Positions 1 to 8,957 of a stretch of 64,000 bases of DNA are shown piece by piece. The position numbers and the translations under genes are program-made. The notes under the pieces were generated by a model, which made no database searches, was not told the DNA's origin, and saw only the letters and a list, made by a program, of their open reading frames with translations. Within the stretch, counting starts at the first letter, position 1. Every line of letters begins with the position of its first letter. Origin of the DNA: CAVWDI01 sp963793095 (GTDB lineage: Bacteria; Chloroflexota; Anaerolineae; Anaerolineales; UBA4823); NCBI GenBank assembly GCA_963793095.1, contig CAWBYY010000002.1:62001-126000 (forward strand). The letters run 5' to 3'.

Positions 1-484
1 CGGTCACATCTTTCAGGTTGATAACCTTTTCTTCCGGTTCGCTGAGGGTATGCGGCCGGAAATGGCGCATTTCTTCCAGCCAGTAGCGATAATCCCCGGT
101 TCCTTCGACCAGCTTATCAGCCGTTTCTTCTTCCAGGGCTTTCCACCAAAGGCTGAAGAATAGAACCCGGTTCTGCATCTCTGCCATCAACTGGTCCACT
201 CTGGACAGGAAAGCCTGGCCATCCTGGTTCTGAGTATCAGCTGCGAATTGGAGCGAGGCGAAACTGTGTATCTGGTAGGAGAGAGTGATAATCGATTCTA
301 ACTCCTGGATAATCTCCAAAAAATCGGAATGGCTTATTCGGTCGGTCAGTGAATCCCGCCGGGTCTCAAATCTTTCTGCTTTCTTTTCAAGTTCCTCAAC
401 TGCAGCACCCATCTCCGGGCTGGTCTGTGAGGGAAATAAATCTCCCAGGCTCCAGCCGCCCAATTCATATTTATTGTTATTCAT
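1..484 (-). CDS. pepF: Oligoendopeptidase F (M3 family), N-terminal part, cut by window edge
   Basis: The first 161 codons of a minus-strand gene that runs off the left edge. Read from ATG at 484, the protein starts MNNNKYELGGWSLGDLFPS and contains RHFRPHTLSEPEEKV near the edge, which is the typical N-terminal helical region of PepF/M3-type oligoendopeptidases. These are cytoplasmic zinc peptidases that cut short peptides. The catalytic HExxH part lies outside the window, so the family call rests on the N-terminal lobe. The start overlaps the stop of the upstream methyltransferase gene by 8 bases (ATGAATAA), which suggests translational coupling. Confidence 0.75.
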   Translation of the reverse strand, partial: MNNNKYELGGWSLGDLFPSQTSPEMGAAVEELEKKAERFETRRDSLTDRISHSDFLEIIQELESIITLSYQIHSFASLQFAADTQNQDGQAFLSRVDQLMAEMQNRVLFFSLWWKALEEETADKLVEGTGDYRYWLEEMRHFRPHTLSEPEEKVINLKDVT

Positions 485-1592
485 CACTCACCTTTTTATT
501 GATAATTCCGTTTATGTGTTCTGCCCTGAAGCTCTCCCTCAAAGTATCGATCAGGTATTGGGATCCGGTCTTTTCATCCACGTACAGCCACTGCTCCCAG
601 CCGTTACAGGGCGCCTGGCGGATTTCCCTGGCGACCTGGTGGATAGATCCCCGCATACCGTCCCACTCAATCTTGCCATCCGCGGTCACCCGGGCGCAGA
701 TTTCTCCTTCTCCGGTTAAATACAGGCGCTGTCCCGGGAGCAGATAACCATGCTCGACCAGCGCGGCAAAGGGCACCCGCGCTTTCTTCCGGGCACTGGG
801 CGTCTCCAAAATCTGCTCTTCATACCCCTCCTGGGGGGTATTTGCGATCCGAGCGCAGGCTATCCGGACGTACTCTGTTTCCTTCTCAATGCCGATCCAG
901 TTGCGGTGCAGTCTTTTAGCAACCGCCCCGCTGGTACCGCTCCCGAAGAATGGGTCTAGGATCACATCACCCGGGTTGGTGCTTGCCAAGATAACCCGGT
1001 ACAGCAGCGCTTCCGGTTTCTGGGTCGGGTGAGCCCGTTTGCCATTCACCCGCAGGCGCTCTTTTCCGCTGCAAATCGGCAGGTTCCAATCGCTGCGCAT
1101 TTGCAAATCCTGGTTGAGAGCCTTCATGGCATGGTGGTTAAACGTGTATGGCGCCCCCTGCTCCTTCTGAGCCCAGATCAGCGTTTCATGGGCGTTGGTG
1201 AAGCGCACTCCACGGAAGTTGGGCATCGGATTTGATTTGACCCAGACCACATCGTTCAATATCCAGTAACCAATATCCTGCATTATCCTGCCGATCCGGA
1301 AGATATTATGGTAGGTGCCGATCACCCAGATGGCGCCGTTGGTTTTGAGCACTCTCCGGCAGGCAGTCAGCCAGTTTTCACAAAACCGGTCGTATTCCTG
1401 AAAATCCCCAAACTGGTCCCAGGATTCAGTAACCGCCTCCACCCTGGTCTGGTTCGGGCGCCACAGTTCCTGGTGAAGCTGCAGGTTATAGGGCGGGTCT
1501 GCGAATACCAGGTCGACCGACCCGGCTGGCAGTTTTCCCATCTCTTCGACACAGTCTCCTGTGAGAATCTGGTTGAGCGGCAGTTCTTCCAT
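477..1592 (-). CDS. Adenine-type DNA methyltransferase, beta class, CcrM/HinfI-like with C-terminal RAMA-like domain
   Basis: A 371-residue S-adenosylmethionine-dependent DNA methyltransferase. The catalytic motif DPPY is at residues 32-35 and the SAM-binding motif FFGSGT at about 215-220. This order (motif IV before motif I) is the beta class of N6-adenine or N4-cytosine enzymes. RAHPTQKPEALLYR just before motif I is also typical. The last 100 residues (about 265-365) look like the RAMA domain found at the end of CcrM-type enzymes, which methylate GANTC; that target is inferred from the family. No restriction endonuclease gene is adjacent, so it may be a solitary (orphan) methylase. It overlaps the start of the oligoendopeptidase gene downstream. 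Confidence 0.85.
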   Translation of the reverse strand: MEELPLNQILTGDCVEEMGKLPAGSVDLVFADPPYNLQLHQELWRPNQTRVEAVTESWDQFGDFQEYDRFCENWLTACRRVLKTNGAIWVIGTYHNIFRIGRIMQDIGYWILNDVVWVKSNPMPNFRGVRFTNAHETLIWAQKEQGAPYTFNHHAMKALNQDLQMRSDWNLPICSGKERLRVNGKRAHPTQKPEALLYRVILASTNPGDVILDPFFGSGTSGAVAKRLHRNWIGIEKETEYVRIACARIANTPQEGYEEQILETPSARKKARVPFAALVEHGYLLPGQRLYLTGEGEICARVTADGKIEWDGMRGSIHQVAREIRQAPCNGWEQWLYVDEKTGSQYLIDTLRESFRAEHINGIINKKVSDE

Positions 1593-1699
1593 TAAATTTT
1601 TGTTTGCTGGTTTTTGCCAGTACAGTCCCGGCTGGTTTCGCCAATTATACCCTCCCGGAACGCGGTATCAATAATTTGTGCATTGCAAGAGAGCCTGTC

Positions 1700-1728
1700 T
1701 TGACCGGCCCCCCAACATTCGATATACT
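1700..1728 (+). promoter_or_regulatory. Sigma70-type promoter of the tRNA-Leu gene
   Basis: TTGACC at 1700-1705 and TATACT at 1723-1728 are separated by 17 bases. The predicted start lies about 15 bases before the tRNA. Confidence 0.65.
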
Positions 1729-1749
1729 TTTACTATCAAACTTTATCCA

Positions 1750-1831
<82 letters not shown>

Positions 1832-2055
1832 CTTCCCCAACAGAACCTTTTATTTTCCAGGTGTTTCTGTTTCTAATTTAAACACAAAGTGGATTCGATT
1901 GAAGTTTTCCGGGTTCTGGCAGCAATTCTGGATATTCTTTTGCCGGGGATACCCAACAAGTACAGCCCGCCTGACATAAAGTATTACAGGTATACGTTTT
2001 GGCGTGTATAACCGAAATCAGCTTTTTCGTTATACTCCTGGAGGGAACCTTTGGT

Positions 2056-3330
2056 ATGGAATCGATTGGATTTATCTCTATTCTGATCTGTATTCTGCTG
2101 GCCGCCCTTGTATCCCGGCGAGTGCAAAACACCGCCATCACCCTGCCAATGATCTACACAACCATGGGGCTCCTTGTCAGCCCCCTTTTTTTTAACCTGG
2201 TAAACATTAATCCCAGGAGCCAGGGGTTGCAGTTGGTCGCTGAACTGACCCTGGTGATTGTGCTGGCTAACGATGCTGCCCGGATCGGAATCCGCCAGCT
2301 CTGGCGTGATCATTCTCTGCCGCAGCGCTTACTGGTTATCGGGCTGCCGTTGACCGTGGTCTTAGGTTCTCTTCTTGCGGCAATAATTTTTCCCGAAATT
2401 TCGTTGGTGGAGGCGATCATCCTGGCGATTGTGTTAACCCCCACCGATGCAAGTTTGGGCCAGAGTGTGGTATCCAACCCGAAAGTGCCGGTGCGCATCC
2501 GCCAGGCGATAAACATCGAAAGCGGGTTGAATGACGGCATTTCCCTTCCGTTCCTGCTTCTGGCGATCGCGCTGGCGCTAGATCTCGAATTAACTATAAG
2601 TTCCGGCCGATTTTTTACTTATGTTGTTGCCCAGATCTTCATCGGGGGACTTGTGGGGGTTATCTTGGGATATACCGGTATGCGTGCTATCCGCTGGGGA
2701 GTTACAAGCGCCTGGATGAACGCCCGTTTTCAAAAGATCAGCGCCCTGGCGCTTGCTTTGCTGGCATACAGCCTGGCAACCTATCTGGACGGAAATGGTT
2801 ATATCGCCGCATTTGTGTTCGGGTTGACCTTCGGAAACACATTTGGCAGGATTGAGAGCAAGTCATTGATCGATTTCTCCGAGATGCAGGTCGACCTGCT
2901 GATGCTGGTAACCTTCGTCCTGTTCGGAGCGGTGATGCTGCCTCCAGCGCTTGAAATGCTGAACCCTGCTGTGGTTTTATTTGCCGTCCTCAGCCTGACA
3001 GTGATGCGGATGCTGCCGGTTTGGATCAGCATGATCGGGGCAAAAATCCGCCCGGTAACAACCTTATTCATGGGATGGTTTGGGCCGCGCGGCATTGCCT
3101 CGATCTTATACGCATTTACTGTGCTCGAAGCCAAGAACATACCTGATGAAGGTGTGATCTACAGCGCAACAATGATCACGGTTTTATTAAGTGTCTTTGC
3201 GCACGGCATCACAGCCGCACCCTTGTCGAATAGATATGGCGCTGAGATGTCCAAATTTAATAAAGACGACCTTGCAGTCGTCGAACACCAGGATGTCCCC
3301 GAAATGCCGCTGCGGCTAGGTGGCGGGTAA
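2056..3330 (+). CDS. Cation/proton antiporter, CPA1 (NhaP-like) family
   Basis: About 424 residues with ten or more hydrophobic segments, an integral membrane sodium or potassium/proton exchanger. Family signatures are visible: a TPTDAS-containing membrane segment, NIESGLNDGISLP (the ESGLNDG ion-binding motif) and WFGPRGIASILYA near the C terminus. There is no obvious cytoplasmic regulatory domain, only a short hydrophilic tail of about 25 residues. I prefer the ATG at 2056 because GGAGGG sits about 10 bases upstream and the protein then begins with a hydrophobic segment. An ATG-less upstream extension to 1999 is possible. Confidence 0.85.
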   Translation: MESIGFISILICILLAALVSRRVQNTAITLPMIYTTMGLLVSPLFFNLVNINPRSQGLQLVAELTLVIVLANDAARIGIRQLWRDHSLPQRLLVIGLPLTVVLGSLLAAIIFPEISLVEAIILAIVLTPTDASLGQSVVSNPKVPVRIRQAINIESGLNDGISLPFLLLAIALALDLELTISSGRFFTYVVAQIFIGGLVGVILGYTGMRAIRWGVTSAWMNARFQKISALALALLAYSLATYLDGNGYIAAFVFGLTFGNTFGRIESKSLIDFSEMQVDLLMLVTFVLFGAVMLPPALEMLNPAVVLFAVLSLTVMRMLPVWISMIGAKIRPVTTLFMGWFGPRGIASILYAFTVLEAKNIPDEGVIYSATMITVLLSVFAHGITAAPLSNRYGAEMSKFNKDDLAVVEHQDVPEMPLRLGGG

Positions 3331-3412
3331 TGGGGGGATTATTTCATGCTCTGTCACTCGCTGAATTCGAACCCGCGCACCCGGATTGTTATCCTGCCTT
3401 TCATCGTATCGT

Positions 3413-3744
3413 CTAGTCAGGCGGGTAAAACGTAAAGGTTTGATCAAAATTTTTCCACTCTTCAATTGACATTGGAGGTGGTGGCGGCGGCGGGATTTCA
3501 CAGCCACCCTGCCAAAATCATCATCACTCACAAAAATCGCTCTCGTGGAATTCAGTCCCAAATCGTAGTCCGGGATCCAGTGGGTCGATTGGCACGATTA
3601 TCTTATCCTCTTCAAACCCAGTTGGGTGAATGGAGTACTCAATTTTGCAGGTCATATGGTATGTGAAACTGTCTCCGAACCGCCGTAGCGAACCTCGTAC
3701 CTTGAACCGGTCGCCCAGATTTCCCCGTATATTGACAAGCTGCG
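3413..3744 (-). pseudogene. Frameshifted C-terminal tail of the LysM/Ig-like membrane protein
   Basis: Downstream of the stop of the 627-residue protein, coding-like sequence continues in other frames. One stretch (about 3748-3524) reads NIRGNLGDRFKVRGSLRRFG and DKIIVPIDPLDPGLRFGTE. After three consecutive TGA codons, the same frame reads GGCEIPPPPPPPMSIEEW and ends at a TAG at 3413-3415. The pattern parallels the region after PGDMGPVYGDF in the paralogue at 36377, where EIGYDLTDDDTD and DGGMTISQYEL follow. I infer at least two single-base shifts, at about 3745 and about 3530. They may be real decay or sequence errors. Confidence 0.5.
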
Positions 3745-5628
3745 TCACAGGGACTGTACTGCATAGCTTCCGGCGACATCAAATGGGTTGAAGGATGAAT
3801 CGTCCGTCTGGTAGGCATATAAAGACTGGAAATGGACCTCCACCATCACCGGGCAGGGCGGCGTTATGTAGGTAAAGGGCGCGCTGGGCACCGACTGGGC
3901 CTCGCCGGAGTTAGCCGCTATCTGGATCTGGTACGAAACCCCGCAGCCGGCCGGCAGCAGCAGCCTGGTCTTGCGCCAGTCTGGTTCCGCCCACTGCAGT
4001 ATCTCTCCGTCCATGTAGATTGTAAATGAAGTCAGGTTGGACTCATCCCCATCCCATTTCCAGGAGATGAACGGGCGCCGGGCCAGGATCGCGTTTTCGA
4101 CGCTGTCGTTCGGGTCGGATGGTTTCTCCTGCGCCACCACCACATTGTACGGTTTCAGGATATCGTAATCGGTGTGGAAATAAATCCCCTGGGCTTGCTT
4201 TGAGCCGTGCGGGTTGATGCGGTAGCCGACGATAAATTTGTCCCCGCTGATTTCCAGGCGCCTGCCGTCCCACTGCTCGCGCGGCACGCTGGCTGAAAAT
4301 TTCCCAAGGCTGACCGGCGGCGAATTCCCGGCCAAACCCAGGCATTCCCCCTCCAGCGAGACCTCTTCATCCGCGGGATACGGCAGCAGGATGCTCTTGC
4401 TGCCGCCCCAGTATTTAGTGATATCGCCCCACTGGTTGAGCACCTGGATGGTCTTGTCCCCTTCCGGTATCCTTCTTGCTGAAGCTCCTTCCAGAGAGAG
4501 GTAGCAGTAAACCTCACCAAACCCGCCGCTGACGTTCATATCCAGCGCTTCGATTTCCAGCCTGGTGGCAAGATAATCCGATTTGCACTCCGGGTCAGTG
4601 ACTCCCACCCACTTGATCTCGCTTGGCTGCCCGCCCAGGATGTTTGTTGCCTCGACCCAGAAACTGTATATTCCAAATTCGGGCGATTTAAATTCGTACC
4701 AGGCCGGACCGGTCGCCGGCGATCCTTTCAGCGTGGCGATTAACTGCGGCGGGCCTCCCAGGCGCGCCATCCAGATTTTGAATTCGGTCTCATTATCGGC
4801 GTTGTCGATCCAGGTCAGGCGGATTTTACAGTCCTCATAGCCCGCTTCCAGGCTGGTTGGCGCCTTCGGCATCGCCGCCAGCAGGGGCAGTATTGATGAT
4901 ATGTCAAGCACCGGAAAAACCGCCGGATTTAGTTGTGGTGTTCCCGGGGGCGTTACAGGCAGCGGCGCCGGGGGTAGGATGTCTACCGGGGGCGGCTCAC
5001 CTGGGGGTGGCGGCTGGCTTGCCCCCCCGGGAACTGGAGGCGCTGGCACCTTAACCTTAGTCCCGCCCGGAATGGGCGCACCTCCCAGGTCCGGGTTAAG
5101 CTCGTCTACCGCACCCAGGTCCGCCTCCTGGTCCTTGGCGATATCCTCCAGGGTCTGGCCTTCCCTGGCTGTCACTTCCGTCGTCTCCACAGCCTGCCCG
5201 GGCCCGCCGATAACCGCGACCGGGGGACTCTGCCCGATCAATCCGGCGTAGTCAACCGCCCGCCAGTACATCGTCTGGGCTCCTTCACCTACCTGCAGCT
5301 CAAAAACGGCATTTGCCTGCGAGGCGCCCTTTACGGTCCCGGGGACCGGGTTCTGGGTTTCATGCAGTTCCCCGTCCAGCCACATCTCGATCCGGGTGAT
5401 TGGCTTGGAGCCCGTAGCGCTGATATGGGCCTGGATTGTGGTCCCGGCCGGGTATGTGTCCCCGTCTTTAGGTTTATGCACAAACACTGTGGGCGGCCTG
5501 TTTGTTTCTCTTTTATCATCAAGTCCCCGCTGCGAGTAGAAAAACCCCAGCCCGCCTGCGATCATCACAAAGATAATCAGGCCCGCCAGGACAATAATCC
5601 CGATAATCAAAGCTGTTCTCGTTTTCAT
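3745..5628 (-). CDS. Membrane-anchored LysM and Ig-like repeat protein
   Basis: A 627-residue protein with one N-terminal membrane segment (residues about 7-31), then an Ig-like region (about 45-140), a LysM domain (about 150-195: REGQTLEDIAKDQEADLG), a Pro/Gly-rich linker, and fibronectin-like modules. LysM domains bind peptidoglycan or other GlcNAc polymers, so an envelope-surface role is likely. It follows the lipoprotein gene by 13 bases. The same two-gene order recurs at 35269-39493, where the second protein is a clear paralogue of 1038 residues. The protein here seems to stop early because of a frameshift at about 3745. Its specific function is unknown. Confidence 0.7.
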   Translation of the reverse strand: MKTRTALIIGIIVLAGLIIFVMIAGGLGFFYSQRGLDDKRETNRPPTVFVHKPKDGDTYPAGTTIQAHISATGSKPITRIEMWLDGELHETQNPVPGTVKGASQANAVFELQVGEGAQTMYWRAVDYAGLIGQSPPVAVIGGPGQAVETTEVTAREGQTLEDIAKDQEADLGAVDELNPDLGGAPIPGGTKVKVPAPPVPGGASQPPPPGEPPPVDILPPAPLPVTPPGTPQLNPAVFPVLDISSILPLLAAMPKAPTSLEAGYEDCKIRLTWIDNADNETEFKIWMARLGGPPQLIATLKGSPATGPAWYEFKSPEFGIYSFWVEATNILGGQPSEIKWVGVTDPECKSDYLATRLEIEALDMNVSGGFGEVYCYLSLEGASARRIPEGDKTIQVLNQWGDITKYWGGSKSILLPYPADEEVSLEGECLGLAGNSPPVSLGKFSASVPREQWDGRRLEISGDKFIVGYRINPHGSKQAQGIYFHTDYDILKPYNVVVAQEKPSDPNDSVENAILARRPFISWKWDGDESNLTSFTIYMDGEILQWAEPDWRKTRLLLPAGCGVSYQIQIAANSGEAQSVPSAPFTYITPPCPVMVEVHFQSLYAYQTDDSSFNPFDVAGSYAVQSL

Positions 5629-5641
5629 ATCTGCGCTCCCC

Positions 5642-6796
5642 TTACCCGATGCAGGCCAGGACAGTGATCTGCTGGTTGAACGGTGTCGTGTTGCCGGATG
5701 TGTCCGTCACTGTGCCGTTTACGTATAGAGTGCCATCGGAATTGAATGGCCCGAATGTAACCTGGTACCTGTCGCCTCCGCTGAAGTTTAAATTTATACT
5801 ACCGCTGGAGACCTCTGTATTGGATGTATCCCTCAAAACCCAGCTGGTTGTGACACCGGCGACCGCAGCATTGTCCTGCGCCCTGACAGTCAGAACTGTG
5901 GTGCGCGAATAGCCCGGACAGCCTGGCCCTTCCTTCATAATCTGGGTGGGGTTGAAAGTTGCGCTGATTACGGTCGGCGGGGTTGTATCGGGGACCTGTG
6001 TTGTAGGTGTAAAGGTCGGGGTGGGCGTATCTGTAACCGGCACTGGGGGCGGTTGTACAACCGGCACTGTCCCCAAATCCCCCACAACCGTGACGGTCGA
6101 AGCTGAAACGTAGCACTGCTCCGTCTTCCCGGGTAGCGCCACCAGGAACCAGGAGCTATTTTCCAGGCGCCCGGTAAGCTCGGCTGAATTGCCAGCCAGC
6201 AGGTACCCGTATACATTAAACAGGGTCGAAGGCCCGTAGCGGCAGTTGGCGTCGCTGTCCGCGGTCACGCTTGCACCGGCTGGAGGCCCGGGTGTTTCGG
6301 GGGTGCTGGTTTGGGTGGGCTGGGTTCCGGTTGGTGTAGCAGTCGCGGTCGCGGCTGTCCCAGTTAGAGTCAGGGTGGGGGTGCTGGTATCTGACGGCTG
6401 GAGTTGTTCTGCGTTTGCCGCAGGAGGCTCACCCACAGTGACAACCGCCGCTGCCAAAGGGCCGTATCCGCCGCCGGTATCCACCCCGCGTGCTTCAATG
6501 CGGTACCTGCCCGGTCCGGGCGGGCGCCATTCGACCGTTGCCGATTCAAGTCTGCTGCCTCCCACGCCTGCCGCATTGATCCGCTCGCTGTCGACGAAAA
6601 ACTCAATGCTGTCTACACCGCCGCTGAACGAGGCATGCGCCAGGATGCTGACAGGTTCTTCAGGGAGATATGCGTTGTTTGGCGGGTAATCGATCCACGC
6701 CTGCGGCCCGCTCTCCCCGCCCGTCCCAGCACAGCCCCACAGGACCAGTGCTGTCAGGGGCAACAATATCCAGAACGCTTTACGATGGCTGCCCAT
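5642..6796 (-). CDS. Lipoprotein with Ig-like, Thr/Pro linker and SH3b domains
   Basis: A 384-residue lipoprotein. The signal peptide ends in the lipobox LWGC at residues about 19-22. An Ig-like module follows (AWIDYPPNNAYLPEEP to about residue 125), then a Thr/Pro-rich linker with TPT and ATAT repeats. After that comes a bacterial SH3-like domain (about 178-240: NCRYGPSTLFNVYGYL), a second TPTPTFTPTT linker and a C-terminal Ig-like domain. SH3b domains usually bind cell-wall peptide or glycan. It is a paralogue of the lipoprotein at 35269 and heads a two-gene operon with the LysM protein. Confidence 0.75.
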   Translation of the reverse strand: MGSHRKAFWILLPLTALVLWGCAGTGGESGPQAWIDYPPNNAYLPEEPVSILAHASFSGGVDSIEFFVDSERINAAGVGGSRLESATVEWRPPGPGRYRIEARGVDTGGGYGPLAAAVVTVGEPPAANAEQLQPSDTSTPTLTLTGTAATATATPTGTQPTQTSTPETPGPPAGASVTADSDANCRYGPSTLFNVYGYLLAGNSAELTGRLENSSWFLVALPGKTEQCYVSASTVTVVGDLGTVPVVQPPPVPVTDTPTPTFTPTTQVPDTTPPTVISATFNPTQIMKEGPGCPGYSRTTVLTVRAQDNAAVAGVTTSWVLRDTSNTEVSSGSINLNFSGGDRYQVTFGPFNSDGTLYVNGTVTDTSGNTTPFNQQITVLACIG

Positions 6797-7081
6797 ATTT
6801 TCCGCCTTTCGTTACTTATCGCAAGACTTGATTAAAGATATTCAGTTATATAAGGCTAATTGTAATTCCGTATTTAAGTACCTGCCCGCAATTAAAATAT
6901 CTTACGCCATAAAAAACCAATTGTCAAATAATCAATGCCGCCCAGAAAAAGCACAATTGCATACAGAAATCCATAACTTTTTCAAAGGATATTCACAACT
7001 TCTTCACACCAGGATGCTAAAGTTAGGCCATTCAGTTAAAACAGCCTGATATAAAAAATCCAAAATTGTTGGAGGAAAATA

Positions 7082-7903
7082 ATGATTAAAACCATCTTGT
7101 TCAGTACGTTAGTGCTTGTTCTCCTTTCAGCTCTGGGAACGAGTATATACAGCAGCGCCATGGCTTCGAAAAACATTAGTGAGGCGGAATTGCAAACCGG
7201 GAATGAGATTCAAGTCTCTAATTTCAACAGCCAGGATCTGGAAAAAATGACTGCCGATAATCAGATGATGTTCAGCATCCTGGAGAAAAATGAGCTCGCA
7301 GCTGGAAATAAACAGGATAAATCTTCAGATTTAACCATTGAAGAAATTGAAGGGCTGCTTTATATGCTGGAGGAAGAAAAATTGGCTCGCGATGTATACA
7401 CAACCCTTTATGCCACCTGGCAGCTTTCAGCCTTTAACAACATTGCCGCTAGCGAACAGGCGCACATGGATGCAGTTGCAGGTTTGATAGATAAATATTC
7501 CTTAGAAGAATCTGCCTCTTCTGTTCCAGGTGTTTTTAACAATCCGGAATTACAATCCTTGTATACTGAACTGGTTGCGCGTGGTAGCAAATCTGTTTCC
7601 GAGGCTTTAAACGTAGGCGCAGCAATTGAAGAAATTGATATCCTTGATTTGCAGTCCTATCTATCCCAAACTGACAATCCGGATATTAAACAGGTCTTTA
7701 ATAACCTTAAGCGCGGTTCAGAGAACCACCTTCGTGCATTCACAAGTATTCTTTCAAAACGGACATCCGAGACATACATTCCGCAGTATTTAAGTATGGA
7801 ACAGTACACCCTTATAACCAGCCAATCATTTCAGGGCAGCGGGAATGGCTACCGGGGAAATGGAATGAGGGGCAACAAAGGGTATGGCAGCGGTTCCAAT
7901 TGA
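7082..7903 (+). CDS. DUF2202 ferritin-like secreted protein
   Basis: A 273-residue protein with an N-terminal signal or anchor segment (residues 4-26) and a DUF2202-type helical domain (about 85-245). Visible features are EEIEGLLYMLEEEKLARDVY, FNNIAASEQAHMDAV and GSENHLRAFTSIL. The conserved Glu and ExxH residues are those expected of a ferritin-like di-metal four-helix bundle, so metal binding is likely although the family has no firm biochemical role. The C terminus is Gly/Asn-rich. GGAGG lies upstream of the ATG and a strong terminator follows, so this is probably a single-gene unit. Confidence 0.8.
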   Translation: MIKTILFSTLVLVLLSALGTSIYSSAMASKNISEAELQTGNEIQVSNFNSQDLEKMTADNQMMFSILEKNELAAGNKQDKSSDLTIEEIEGLLYMLEEEKLARDVYTTLYATWQLSAFNNIAASEQAHMDAVAGLIDKYSLEESASSVPGVFNNPELQSLYTELVARGSKSVSEALNVGAAIEEIDILDLQSYLSQTDNPDIKQVFNNLKRGSENHLRAFTSILSKRTSETYIPQYLSMEQYTLITSQSFQGSGNGYRGNGMRGNKGYGSGSN

Positions 7904-7934
7904 GTCCAATTACATATTTCCAAACTCCTTTATG

Positions 7935-7974
7935 AAAACGACAGGCTCTTACAGTGAAGCGCCTGTCGTTTTTC
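7935..7974 (+). terminator. Rho-independent terminator after the DUF2202 gene
   Basis: A perfect 12-bp stem (AAAACGACAGGC at 7935-7946 with its complement at 7961-7972) around a 14-base loop, followed by T residues. Confidence 0.85.
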
Positions 7975-8088
7975 TATTCAGGTTTCATATGCTTTCCTTT
8001 CTATACGGGAATAAAGGCTGCTCCCGTCAGGTTTCCAGGAAAAATGCCAGTGAAAATAAACACAACAGACCTGTTCGATCTACAAATT

Positions 8089-8122
8089 ATCTATTGACAT
8101 TTTGTCTATAGATGAATATACT
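8089..8122 (+). promoter_or_regulatory. Promoter and near-perfect inverted repeat upstream of the PadR gene
   Basis: TTGACA (8094-8099) and TATACT (8117-8122) are 17 bases apart. Over the -35 and spacer lies an inverted repeat, ATCTATTGACA (8089-8099) and TGTCTATAGAT (8103-8113), matching at 10 of 11 positions around a 3-base centre. Its position would let a dimeric repressor block RNA polymerase. The PadR-family regulator encoded just downstream is the obvious candidate. Confidence 0.7.
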
Positions 8123-8165
8123 TTAGATATTATATTCAAGCGCTAATTTTGAAAGGAGAGATTAA

Positions 8166-8574
8166 ATGGAACCAGGATGGGGGCGGGGGCGCGGGTTAGG
8201 ACGCCGCCGGCGGGTGATGAGTTTTTTACAACCCTGTTTGTTGTTCATGCTGCACAGGGGTCAGGCGCACGGTTACAGTCTGCTGAACCAGCTGGATGAA
8301 TTTGGTTTCAACCTGGAGCGACTCGACCCCAGCCTGGTTTATCGCGCATTGCGCGAGATGGAAGAATTCGGGCTGGGTTATATCCAGCTGGGATGAGCAG
8401 AGCCAGGGCCCCCAGCGCCGTGTGTATCAAATTCTGCCGGATGGCGAGGAACGCCTGGCAGATTGGATCGCCGACCTGCGCCGCACCCGTGACGATATCA
8501 ACCGTCTGTTGACCGCTTATGAAGATCAGGATAAACACAGCCAATCCCAACCGGAAATGTCGCAAGAATCATGA
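8166..8574 (+). CDS. PadR-family transcriptional regulator (one-base frameshift)
   Basis: The first reading frame (8166-8396) encodes the winged-helix part: LLFMLHRGQAHGYSLLNQL, then LVYRALREMEEFGL. The second (to 8574) continues SSWDEQSQGPQRRVYQIL and a C-terminal helix with RRTRDDINRLL. Removing one G from GGG at 8375-8377 gives EEFGLVISSWDEQ, exactly the usual PadR wing. This is therefore a full-length gene of about 135 residues with a one-base insertion, more likely a sequence error than decay. GAAAGGAG precedes the ATG, and the gene overlaps the next gene by 4 bases (ATGA). It probably represses its own promoter and the downstream cluster. Confidence 0.75.
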
Positions 8575-8957
8575 TACTTGTTGTAAGCGCCGAAAAAACT
8601 GCCCTTGAAGCGCGGTTTGATGCTCGTTTCGGGCGCTGTGCCTGTTTTATTATCGTGGACACCGAAACCGGCAACTGGCATGCACTCGAAAACCCTGCCA
8701 GTGGATCAACTGGTGGTGCGGGAACCATGGCGGCCCAGTTCATCTCAGAGCTGGGCGCAAACGCTGTGATCAGCGGGCATTTCGGTCCAAAGGCTTACCA
8801 GGCATTAAAATCCGCCGGCATCGACATGTACAGCGCCGGCGACAACCTGGTGAAAGAGGTCCTGGATAAATTTAAAGCGGGACTGCTCCAGCAGGTAAGT
8901 GCCCCCAGCGAATATGGCGGTAGGGGTGGGCGCCGCAACCTCCAATGGAGCGGCTAG
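8571..8957 (+). CDS. NifX/NifB-C-terminal-like iron-molybdenum cofactor-family protein
   Basis: A 128-residue protein of the dinitrogenase iron-molybdenum cofactor-binding (NifX/NafY) fold: LEARFDARFGRCACFIIVD, GAGTMAAQFISELGANAVIS and GPKAYQALKSAGI. Outside nitrogen fixers such proteins are thought to carry or bind metal clusters. No nif structural genes are present here, so nitrogen fixation is not implied. It starts inside the PadR stop and overlaps the MinD-like gene by 13 bases, so translation is probably coupled. A second copy lies at 10833. Confidence 0.8.
   Translation: MILVVSAEKTALEARFDARFGRCACFIIVDTETGNWHALENPASGSTGGAGTMAAQFISELGANAVISGHFGPKAYQALKSAGIDMYSAGDNLVKEVLDKFKAGLLQQVSAPSEYGGRGGRRNLQWSG

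Noticed and set aside
4857..5251. Overlapping plus-strand reading frames over the LysM/lipoprotein genes
   Set aside because: They are low-complexity shadows of the Pro/Gly-rich minus-strand linker and have no ribosome sites.
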